DNA of 5,306 bases from Candidatus Cloacimonadota bacterium. GTDB lineage: Bacteria > Cloacimonadota > Cloacimonadia > Cloacimonadales > JAIOQZ01. Positions within the stretch are counted from its first letter, which is position 1; each line of letters opens with the position of its first letter. The DNA lies in contig JAIOTM010000390.1 of the NCBI GenBank assembly GCA_021106755.1, forward strand, positions 1 to 5,306, given 5' to 3'. Made by a program: the position numbers and the translations under genes. The notes below the pieces were generated by a model. That model searched no databases, was not told the origin of the DNA, and saw nothing but the letters and a program-made list of their open reading frames with translations. Below are positions 1 through 5,283 of the stretch, one piece after another.

Positions 1-156
1 TATTTGCAGATTAGTAACAACGATTACCTTATCGCAACAGCGGGTGTTGTTGAGAGCTAATTCAAGGAAGGTTGTATCTCCCAGTTTCATTAACGCTTTT
101 GGTCCGCCGGCTCGTTGTCCGTTTCCTGCCGCGAGAATAATTGTAGTCAGCATCAT
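1..156 (-). CDS. MobA/MocA-like nucleotidyltransferase, N-terminal part (runs off left edge)
   Basis: The minus strand is open from an ATG at 156 to the window edge, giving 52 residues. Residues 6-24 read IILAAGNGQRAGGPKALMK, the nucleotide-binding signature LAAGxGxRxGxPKAL of the MobA-like NTP transferase group (NTP_transf_3), and a hydrophobic strand KVIVVTN follows at about residues 44-50. The short spacing between the arginine and the PK pair favours MobA/MocA over sugar-1-phosphate nucleotidyltransferases, which usually carry a longer TxxxPK insert. Family members transfer CMP or GMP to molybdopterin in the cytoplasm, maturing cofactor for hydroxylases such as xanthine dehydrogenase. The start lies 1 nt after the TAA of the PLP enzyme gene with no close Shine-Dalgarno, so termination-reinitiation coupling is likely; a second ATG follows directly at 153. 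IspD-like or other cytidylyltransferases remain possible because the C-terminal two thirds are missing. Confidence 0.8.
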   Translation of the reverse strand, partial: MMLTTIILAAGNGQRAGGPKALMKLGDTTFLELALNNTRCCDKVIVVTNLQI

Positions 157-157
157 A

Positions 158-1621
158 TTATTGAGTCAGAAGTCCTGTCTGGCGGTTAAATGCTTCTATG
201 AGAGAGTCCCATTCGTCCACTTGCGAGAATGTATTATGCCAGTAATCTCTGTCATACCACTGAGCGTCTAACTCTTCCACGGTTTTCCCCTGCTGCTCTA
301 TCCATGTGAAATATTTAAGATTGTGCATTCTTCGCTTTTCGTAATAAGTAGGCTCAATCTGGTAATCAATACCAAGATTCAGGAATTTACCGTTAAAATC
401 TACTGCGGCTTGTGTGGCTGTGTATTCTCCCTGTAATTTTCTGTACTCGATGACGCGGGAGCCGTACAACTCCATGGAATCTGTAGCTACTGTGAAAATA
501 ACATCATCGGCAGTCATTTCGTAGTACTTCGCCATTTTAATTGCTCCGATAATATTGGCAATTGAGGATATTCCCAGCAGATGCAACTGCTCTATCAGCG
601 AATTATCGATTCCCATATTTTTAAGATGAGCGTGTCCCGCTGGTTCGTTAAACAACCGCATGGTGGAAATTACCACATTGTCATCGATACCTGCTACTAA
701 GTCCATTGTTTTGGTGTTGTGAATCCACGGCACATGCTTGTCGCCAATACCTTCAATGCGATGACCACCATATCCGTTGTAGAGTAATGTAGGGCACTGA
801 AGTGCTTCGCCTACGGAAAGTTTCATATCAGGATAGAGCGTTTTTAAGTACTCAGCCGCACCGAGTGTTCCCGCAGAACCTTGTGTGAGGAATAGTCCCG
901 CGAAGCGTTGCCTGTCCTGTCGCTCGTTATTGAAGACCTCTTCCATAGCCGGTCCGGTAACGGCGTAATGCCAGATGGCATTTCCGAATTGCTCAAACTG
1001 GTTCATGTTTACAATTGTGTTACCCCGTTCCGCGAGTAGCTCTTTTGCCTTATCGTATATCTCTTTCACATTGCTTTCGCAGCCTGGAGTAGCAAAGACT
1101 TCCGCCCCGATATTTTCTAACCAGCTAAAGCGTTCCTGACTCATTTCTTCTGGTAGAACAGCTATAGCGTCGCAACCCAACAGAGTGGAGTTGAAAGCTC
1201 CACCCCGACAGTAATTTCCAGTCGATGGCCAGAGTGCTTTTTGAGTGGTGGGATCAAATCTTCCGGTAACAAGTTTTTCTACTAATGGACCAAAAGTTGC
1301 CCCGACTTTATGTGAACCGGTTGGAAAGTATTTTCCAACAAGCACGTAAATAGTGCAGGGGATGCCGGTAAGACTGGAAGGCAGGCTCATGTAGTTAACT
1401 TCGCTGTAACTACCGCCGGACGTAACAGGCTCGTTTTTCCAGGTAATGCGGAAAAGGTTGAGCGGGTTTACATCCCACAAGCCAATATTTTTCAGTTGGT
1501 TTTTTATCTTTCCCGGAACAAGCGAAGGGTCGCGCATTTGTTTATAGGTCGGGATTATAATCCCCTTTTCCCTGCATCGCTTTACTGTATTCTGTAGTAC
1601 TTGTTTTTCGTTAACGGTCAT
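158..1621 (-). CDS. Fold-type II PLP-dependent enzyme (TrpB/threonine synthase-like), 487 aa
   Basis: This is a complete gene with an ATG at 1621 and a good AGGAG (1627-1631) 5 nt upstream. The fold-type II (tryptophan synthase beta) layout is visible. A TGSHKVGAT motif at residues 101-109 has Lys105 as the likely Schiff-base lysine, comparable to TGAHK in TrpB. STGNYCRGGA at 133-142 matches the substrate-carboxylate loop, and LPEEMSQER...GAEV at about 156-174 resembles the region after it in serine/threonine dehydratases and cysteine synthases. GSAGTLGA at 248-255 matches the glycine-rich PLP phosphate loop. At 487 residues it is longer than TrpB (about 400) or cysteine synthase (about 310). 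I do not recognise the substrate. It is not close to E. coli YgeX (diaminopropionate ammonia-lyase) or to OrtB from what I recall of those sequences. Beside a MobA-like gene and near ade, a beta-elimination (ammonia-lyase) or beta-replacement role in purine or amino-acid catabolism is an inference only. Confidence 0.87.
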   Translation of the reverse strand: MTVNEKQVLQNTVKRCREKGIIIPTYKQMRDPSLVPGKIKNQLKNIGLWDVNPLNLFRITWKNEPVTSGGSYSEVNYMSLPSSLTGIPCTIYVLVGKYFPTGSHKVGATFGPLVEKLVTGRFDPTTQKALWPSTGNYCRGGAFNSTLLGCDAIAVLPEEMSQERFSWLENIGAEVFATPGCESNVKEIYDKAKELLAERGNTIVNMNQFEQFGNAIWHYAVTGPAMEEVFNNERQDRQRFAGLFLTQGSAGTLGAAEYLKTLYPDMKLSVGEALQCPTLLYNGYGGHRIEGIGDKHVPWIHNTKTMDLVAGIDDNVVISTMRLFNEPAGHAHLKNMGIDNSLIEQLHLLGISSIANIIGAIKMAKYYEMTADDVIFTVATDSMELYGSRVIEYRKLQGEYTATQAAVDFNGKFLNLGIDYQIEPTYYEKRRMHNLKYFTWIEQQGKTVEELDAQWYDRDYWHNTFSQVDEWDSLIEAFNRQTGLLTQ

Positions 1622-1661
1622 TACATCTCCTGTAGAAAATCAATTTATGCTAATAGTTGCA

Positions 1662-1690
1662 TTGAAAGAAAAAAGCTGGTGTTATGTCAA
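1662..1690 (-). promoter_or_regulatory. Possible sigma70-type promoter for the PLP enzyme gene
   Basis: On the minus strand a perfect TTGACA lies at 1690-1685. Seventeen bases further is TTTCAA (1667-1662), a weak -10 match. The PLP start codon at 1621 would leave a leader of about 35 nt carrying AGGAG. The -35 is convincing and the -10 is not, so the exact element is uncertain. Confidence 0.35.
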
Positions 1691-1725
1691 GGTTCAGGTT
1701 TAATCGCTATAAAATAAAGCTACTA

Positions 1726-1854
1726 TCGGGTATGGAACGTTTCGACTCGAAAGGTAACGTCGAGTCGAATATCTTTTGCCATATTAAGCGGTTAAGGCTG
1801 TTTCGATTCGTTGTCCTGCGTTTTTACTACTCGAAGTATCTGTGATGTACCCGA
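1726..1854 (+). ncRNA. Candidate structured RNA element (multi-stem)
   Basis: Read on the plus strand, three stems can form in a nested order. The closing stem pairs TCGGGTA (1726-1732) with TACCCGA (1848-1854). An inner hairpin pairs TTCGACTCGA (1741-1750) with TCGAGTCGAA (1760-1769) over a 9-nt loop. A second inner stem pairs TGTTTCGA (1799-1806) with TCGAAGTA (1831-1838), including two G-U pairs. The wobble pairs would be lost on the minus strand, which favours plus-strand RNA. It does not match any riboswitch class that I recognise, and the outer and third stems are short enough to arise by chance. DNA operators are the main alternative. Confidence 0.2.
1741..1769. repeat. Perfect 10-bp inverted repeat, 9-nt spacer
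   Basis: TTCGACTCGA (1741-1750) and TCGAGTCGAA (1760-1769) are exact reverse complements around AAGGTAACG. This is either a dimeric operator between two divergent genes or an RNA hairpin. The following TATCTTTT is a poor terminator tract, and no gene upstream on the plus strand would need one. On the minus strand no T-run follows the stem. Confidence 0.75.
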
Positions 1855-1903
1855 CAAATGTATGAAGTATTTTTCTGAGCATACGTGTTATCTCACTCTC
1901 ATC

Positions 1904-1932
1904 TTGACAATTTGCCATACTCAGTTTTTTTG
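1904..1932 (+). promoter_or_regulatory. Weak promoter candidate for the repeat-protein gene
   Basis: A perfect TTGACA at 1904-1909 lies 50 nt upstream of the start codon at 1960. At the usual 17-nt spacing the sequence is only a T-run (about 1927-1932), so a good -10 box is not seen. The -35 match and its position are the only support. Confidence 0.25.
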
Positions 1933-1959
1933 AGATTCATTATTTGAAAGGAGCGAATT

Positions 1960-2337
1960 ATGATAAAAATATGGGATACATCAAAAAAAGACGCCACTGC
2001 TGTCTTAGCAATAATCGATGGAAATAAAGTATATCGAGGAGCAATAAAAAGCGATGCGGCAATTATGGTCATTCACGAAGGCAAACTATACAAAGGAAGT
2101 GCTAAAGCTGGTTCCGCGATAGCAATGTTAAAAGGAAAGAAAATATATCCTGGAGGCTACATCGCCGGGATGCCTATAGCAATTATCCATGAGAATAAAG
2201 TTTACGAAGGCGGAGCAAAAGCCGGAATGGCTTTCGCTAAATTTGATGGTGATGATGATATAGCTGGTGCTGTTGCTGCCATCCTGCTTCTGACAGACCA
2301 GATAAAGGGACCAAAATCATTCTATTATGGCATGTAA
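1960..2337 (+). CDS. Small protein of 19-residue tandem repeats, possibly beta-flower-like
   Basis: The 125-aa product starts at an ATG preceded by GAAAGGAG (spacing about 6 nt), a strong RBS. Residues 14-108 are five tandem 19-residue units of pattern xAIAxIxxxKVYxGGxxAG. The tyrosines fall at 25, 44, 63 and 82, exactly 19 apart, and the glycines at 27, 46, 65, 84 and 103 keep the same register. The fifth unit (90-108) is degenerate and acidic (DGDDD) and leads into a hydrophobic stretch, AGAVAAILLL. There is no signal peptide, so the protein is probably cytoplasmic. Alternating hydrophobic residues with a K-hydrophobic-Y-x-G turn suggest short beta hairpins arranged with rotational symmetry, similar to the '4-fold beta flower' proteins annotated from structure predictions. 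That assignment is by resemblance only. Function is unknown. It is the only plus-strand gene between two minus-strand catabolic blocks, and its stop lies 13 bp inside the 3' end of ade. Confidence 0.85.
   Translation: MIKIWDTSKKDATAVLAIIDGNKVYRGAIKSDAAIMVIHEGKLYKGSAKAGSAIAMLKGKKIYPGGYIAGMPIAIIHENKVYEGGAKAGMAFAKFDGDDDIAGAVAAILLLTDQIKGPKSFYYGM
1999..2283 (+). repeat. Five in-frame 57-bp (19-codon) repeat units
   Basis: The units are 1999-2055, 2056-2112, 2113-2169, 2170-2226 and 2227-2283. They are conserved as protein (AIA-I, K-V/I/L-Y, G-G-x-x-AG) but diverged as DNA. Old duplications held by structural selection fit better than recent slippage. Units 2 to 4 are the best preserved and unit 5 has lost the K-V-Y core. 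Confidence 0.8.
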
Positions 2338-3965
2338 TTCACAAAACGAAATAACCTGCTGTCGAACAGACCTTTATCTGTCAGCCTCAACTCCGGTATA
2401 ACAGGCAGGGCAAGAAACGATAGAGTCATAAACGGAGCAGGCAACTTTGAGCCAAGTGTTCGCGACATACTATTAAGTTCCTGATACTTGCGGGCAACTT
2501 CCCTGCAACCTTCCAGACTCATCAATCCGGCTACGGGAAGAGATAAAATCTCTCTCTGATTTCCATTACACACAGCGACTCCACCCTTTTCTTCAACTAC
2601 CATATTAATAGCCGCCGCCAAATCTGAATCGTTAGAACCAACTGCAATAATATTATGAGAATCATGGGCGATGCTGGAAGCTATCGCACCTCGCTGAAGA
2701 TTGAATCCACGCACAAAAGCAATCGCTGGTTCCGCCTTTTTGTAGCGATTCAAAACTACCAGCTTATTTACACTTGTGGCTGTATGTTTCGCTGGTGTCT
2801 CTTCCCCACTCCCGATGGTTTCAATTGATTCCTTTGTAACTATCTGCCCTGCCGTCACCTCTATTATACGTGTCTGCTGTTTGGGTATAGCAAGCTTCAA
2901 CGACGCGGCATTAATCGGGGTCGCGTTAAACTGGTTTGGAGTTTCCTTTGATTGTTCAAAATCTATAACCTGATTGTTTTTGAAAACGCATTTGCCGTCA
3001 ATCCAGGTTTCTTCAACTGTTATCGGATTCAATGAACTGGAAATAATAAAATCCGCCGCGTCGCCAATTTGCAGTGTCCCTGTATCCAAACCATAATGCT
3101 GTCGGGGATTCCAACTCGCCGCCCGCAAAACGGTAAATAACTCCGCGCCACGCTCTAACGCCCGATTGACCAACAAGTTTATATGCCCTTTCATTAAATC
3201 GTCGGGATGTAAATCATCACTGCAAAGCATACATTTTTCGGGATACTCGGACAGACAAGGGAACAACTCATCGAAATTCCGTGCCGCCGATCCTTCCCTA
3301 AGTTGCAGATGCAATCCTTTTCGAAGCTTTTCGCGTCCTTCTTCAAGCTCTGTCGTTTCGTGGTCGGTACTTATTCCCGCCTCAATATACCTGTCTAACT
3401 CCTCACCCCGCAAGCCCGGGGCGTGCCCATCAATTGGCTTACCAGCAACTTTCGCTGAGCTGATTTTTTCCATCACCTGCGAATTTCTCTGAATAACACA
3501 GGGATAGTTCATCATCTCCGCGAGGAATTTTATATCACTACGATTCAGCAATTCCGTAATATCCCGCACTCCAAGTTCTGCCCCGGCAGTTTCAAAAGGA
3601 GTAGCCGGAACGCAGGATGGCGCACCAAAATGGAATTTCAATGGTGTTTGTGCCGCACTCTCCAGCATATAGTCGATGCCCCGTATTCCGATAACATTGG
3701 CAATTTCATGGGGATCGCTTACAGTAGCAATTGTGCCATGCCGGAGTGCCGCTTGTGCAAATGAGGATGGACTCAGCATTGAGCTTTCGATATGGATATG
3801 GGCATCGGTAAATCCCGGCAATATGTATCGACACTGAGTATGTTGGCATAATTCACCTGAATTCCTGCCTACCCGGACGATTCTTCCCTGCTTCAACTCA
3901 AGAAAGCCGGGAAAAATCTCCCTGCTCACACAATCGACAATTATTCCGTCAATTTTGCGGGTCAT
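2325..3965 (-). CDS. ade: Adenine deaminase
   Basis: This enzyme hydrolyses adenine to hypoxanthine and ammonia (EC 3.5.4.2) in the cytoplasm. It belongs to the amidohydrolase superfamily and is Mn/Fe-dependent. The 546-aa product is slightly shorter than the usual 570-590. Visible landmarks are PGFTDAHIHIESSM at 50-63 with metal ligands His56 and His58, SDPHEIANV at 83-91, DGHAPGL at 179-185, STDHE at 199-203, and CSDDLHPDDL at 248-257. The typical C-terminal domain ends near PFMTLSFLALPVIPELRLTDKGLFD. The ATG at 3965 overlaps the PEBP stop (ATGA, 4 bp). No Shine-Dalgarno is visible in the preceding 20 nt, so translation probably depends on coupling to the upstream gene. The 3' end overlaps the convergent repeat-protein gene by 13 bp, and no terminator hairpin with a T-run was seen there. 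Confidence 0.96.
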   Translation of the reverse strand: MTRKIDGIIVDCVSREIFPGFLELKQGRIVRVGRNSGELCQHTQCRYILPGFTDAHIHIESSMLSPSSFAQAALRHGTIATVSDPHEIANVIGIRGIDYMLESAAQTPLKFHFGAPSCVPATPFETAGAELGVRDITELLNRSDIKFLAEMMNYPCVIQRNSQVMEKISSAKVAGKPIDGHAPGLRGEELDRYIEAGISTDHETTELEEGREKLRKGLHLQLREGSAARNFDELFPCLSEYPEKCMLCSDDLHPDDLMKGHINLLVNRALERGAELFTVLRAASWNPRQHYGLDTGTLQIGDAADFIISSSLNPITVEETWIDGKCVFKNNQVIDFEQSKETPNQFNATPINAASLKLAIPKQQTRIIEVTAGQIVTKESIETIGSGEETPAKHTATSVNKLVVLNRYKKAEPAIAFVRGFNLQRGAIASSIAHDSHNIIAVGSNDSDLAAAINMVVEEKGGVAVCNGNQREILSLPVAGLMSLEGCREVARKYQELNSMSRTLGSKLPAPFMTLSFLALPVIPELRLTDKGLFDSRLFRFVNYMP

Positions 3966-4581
3966 TTCTGCATAAGGCTATAGGTGCCAACCCAATCTGC
4001 CTGATCAATGATATGTTCCTGCATCATCTGCATCACTTCTTCGGCATCGAAAGCTTCATCTAACTCAAGTTTCTCAACATCAAGAGCAAACAGCGTAAAA
4101 TGATAATGATGCAAACGGGAATCATTCCAGGGCGGACACGGTCCATCGTAGCCACCGTAAGCTCCTTCCATGTTCTCATCTCCGGCAAACCAGCCTGTGT
4201 AGCTGTTATAATGCCCTGCTTGCCAAATTCGCATTTCCCCGGGGTTTTACCGCGAGTTGTAATGCCACTTGAAAGTGCCCCTTCGGGAATCTCAGTAAGA
4301 GTTACCGGGATATTTGCCAGAACCCAGTGATAGAAATCTGTTCGGGGCAGGTCAACAGGCAATATTTTACCTTCCTGATTAACATCATCACCAATTGCCG
4401 GAACATCCGGGTCATGGCAGATAAGCACAAGCGATTTCGCCTCTTCTGGTAAATCCGACCATAATACATGCGGATTTATGTTTTCGCTCAACTGAACATG
4501 ACCTTCCTCAGCCGGAATACAAAAAGCGTATTTGCCGGGAATCGACTCGCCATGATTGAAAGAACTGATAGACATTCTCAT
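3962..4581 (-). pseudogene. YbhB/YbcL-family PEBP protein, broken by a 2-bp frameshift
   Basis: Two minus-strand frames together make one phosphatidylethanolamine-binding-protein-like (Raf kinase inhibitor-like) protein of about 205 aa. The first frame, from 4581, carries HDPDVPAIGDDVNQEG, DFYHWVLANIP and GALSSGITTRGK, the PEBP ligand-pocket region. The second frame continues with SYTGWFAGDENMEG, YDGPCPPWND and HHYHFTLFALDVEKLEL to a stop at 3962. The switch falls at about 4207-4210. Removing two bases (TA/AT) there restores QGINSYTGWFAGD, which fits the family pattern QGINDYTGW. Unrepaired, the first frame ends at 4060. The start is the ATG at 4579-4581 behind GGAGG (4587-4591, spacer 5); a GTG further upstream at 4593 lies inside the RBS, so it is rejected. 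A sequencing or assembly error is the main alternative to a true pseudogene. The biochemical role of bacterial PEBPs is poorly defined. Confidence 0.85.
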
Positions 4582-4612
4582 AATAACCTCCACGTTTTTT
4601 TTCGTTTGTGAA

Positions 4613-4642
4613 GTAATAGAAACAAGTGAAACATTTTGTCAA
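4613..4642 (-). promoter_or_regulatory. Promoter of the PEBP-ade operon
   Basis: On the minus strand TTGACA at 4642-4637 is followed after 17-18 nt by CTATTA/TATTAC (4619-4613), a fair -10. The leader then carries GGAGG and the ATG at 4581. A TGAAAC/GTTTCA inverted pair (4627-4632 and 4653-4658) flanks the -35 and could be an operator, although 6 bp is weak. Confidence 0.5.
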
Positions 4643-4751
4643 TCAGATTTGTGTTTCAAGCTTTTCATTCAACCAGCATTGCATAAAATTGGTTTATAAT
4701 TTACATAAAATAGTAAATAAAACTTGCATAAATTTCACCAAATACACTATC
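4643..4751. other. AT-rich non-coding stretch between the operon promoter and the defence remnant
   Basis: The stretch is rich in A and T, with repeated short words (GCATAAA or ACATAAA at 4681, 4703 and 4726) and a 6-bp inverted repeat ATTTAC/GTAAAT (4699-4704 and 4713-4718, 8-nt loop). A perfect TATAAT lies at 4695-4700 on the plus strand but has no acceptable -35 at normal spacing. A plus-strand frame with a GTG at 4626 runs through it, but the residues encoded here do not look like protein and there is no RBS. It probably holds the join between the purine operon and the plus-strand remnant. Confidence 0.5.
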
Positions 4752-4874
4752 TGGTTAAGCAAGAAAGATAAGCATCTGAATCCTGCTGAAATCGCTGAGT
4801 ATTTCAGAAATGAAACTGTTTTTGAAAATGAAAAGCATAAGTTCAGCCAGTTTCCGAAGCTGTTTGAGATATAA
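4752..4874 (+). pseudogene. 3' remnant of an unidentified gene upstream of the DUF262 gene
   Basis: From about 4752 to the TAA at 4872-4874 the frame reads like real, charged, helical protein (for example HLNPAEIAEYFRNETVFENE and KHKFSQFPKLFEI). Its upstream part in the same frame is low-complexity AT-rich sequence without an RBS. The stop lies 19 nt before the DUF262 start, which is operon-like spacing. I read this as the C-terminal end of a gene whose front has been lost, probably a partner of the DUF262 gene. I do not recognise the family. It could also be a short genuine ORF from the GTG at 4626, giving 82 aa. Confidence 0.4.
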
Positions 4875-4893
4875 AAAAAGATTGGAGGATAAG

Positions 4894-5196
4894 ATGGAAA
4901 AGAAAAACGAACACAATCTAATAACTATTAAGAATTTACTTGACGGAAAGCGATTCGTAATACCCAAATATCAAAGAGGATACTCATGGGGTGAAAAAGA
5001 AAGAAAAGATCTCTTTGAGGATGTTAAGAATATTCCAAAAATGGGAGACGACTATACACATTTTACAGGTACAATTATTGCATTGAAGAAGAAAACAGAT
5101 GAAAAGATATATGAGATTGTTGACGGTCAACAGCGTCTAACTTCAATAATACTGCTTCTACATGCAATAGAACGGTCTTTTGTTAGTGGCATTTGA
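4894..5196 (+). pseudogene. DUF262 protein (GmrSD/SspE N-domain type), truncated by an insertion
   Basis: The start is the ATG at 4894 behind GGAGG (4884-4888, spacer 5); an in-frame ATG at 4810 is rejected because it overlaps the upstream remnant and lacks an RBS. The 100 residues carry the DUF262 hallmarks in order: FVIPKYQRGYSW at 21-32, TGTII at 58-62 and YEIVDGQQRLTS at 73-84. The DGQQR motif is the nucleotide-binding/hydrolysis signature of this ParB-like domain in GmrS, SspE and related anti-phage restriction proteins, which are normally about 550-700 aa with a C-terminal HNH (DUF1524) nuclease. Here the frame ends at a TGA (5194-5196) just after the first motif block, in sequence that looks like an insertion sequence end. 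The last native codon is probably around 5178-5190. The rest of the gene, if still present, would lie beyond the element. Confidence 0.8.
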
Positions 5197-5230
5197 AATT
5201 GGTACAGAATCGGAAGTTTAAAATGGTACA
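5196..5230 (+). repeat. Paired GGTACA terminal repeats of the IS
   Basis: AAATTGGTACA (5196-5206) and AAAATGGTACA (5220-5230) match at 10 of 11 positions and are offset by 24 bp, about two helical turns. This suits binding of transposase subunits at the element's end. Confidence 0.55.
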
Positions 5231-5248
5231 CCTTTTAAACGCTTATTA

Positions 5249-5281
5249 CGATTCTTTTTATTATTTAAATAAGGAGAATCG
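5249..5281 (+). promoter_or_regulatory. Hairpin overlapping the first transposase RBS
   Basis: CGATTCT (5249-5255) pairs with AGAATCG (5275-5281), and the interior contains the 12-bp palindrome TTATTTAAATAA (5261-5272). The AAGGAG at 5271-5276, which would serve the TTG at 5284, lies in the right arm. Folding would hide this RBS, a way in which insertion sequences avoid being translated from outside transcripts. This is inference from base pairing only. Confidence 0.3.
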
Positions 5282-5283
5282 AA

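Larger units (their letters stand above)
1622..1959. other. 338-bp divergent intergenic region
   Basis: This gap separates the minus-strand PLP gene from the plus-strand repeat-protein gene, so it should hold both promoters. It contains no credible coding frame. It holds a TTGACA on each strand (1690-1685 minus, 1904-1909 plus), a perfect 10-bp inverted repeat at 1741-1769, and a related motif TTTCGATTCG at 1801-1810, which differs by one base from TTTCGACTCG at 1740-1749. A CTCGAA core recurs at 1830-1835, and a 7-bp inverted pair TCGGGTA (1726-1732) and TACCCGA (1848-1854) encloses the whole set. The gap is long for two simple promoters. Confidence 0.7.

Noticed and set aside
44..271. Plus-strand 75-aa frame
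   Set aside because: It is antisense to the MobA-like and PLP enzyme genes and has no supporting signals.
158..1621. Naming the PLP enzyme ygeX (diaminopropionate ammonia-lyase) or ortB
   Set aside because: Length and the sequence around the catalytic lysine do not match what I recall of either family; only the general fold is shared.
1741..1776. Rho-independent terminator at the 10-bp inverted repeat
   Set aside because: The T-tract is broken (TATCTTTT), there is no upstream plus-strand gene to end, and on the minus strand no T-run follows the stem.
1999..2283. CRISPR or DNA-level satellite array at the 57-bp periodicity
   Set aside because: The units are conserved only as protein, in frame and without spacers; the DNA is diverged between units.
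4695..4700. Plus-strand promoter with perfect TATAAT for the remnant/DUF262 pair
   Set aside because: There is no -35 at 16-18 nt and no extended -10 TG; in such AT-rich sequence the hexamer is expected by chance.
4626..4751. Front part of a plus-strand frame opening at GTG 4626
   Set aside because: No RBS, AT-rich low-complexity residues, and it overlaps the minus-strand promoter of the PEBP-ade operon; only the part from about 4752 looks coding.
4755..4967. Minus-strand 70-aa frame
   Set aside because: It lies opposite the gene remnant and the DUF262 gene, has no RBS, and its phenylalanine/serine/leucine-rich content is typical of an antisense shadow.
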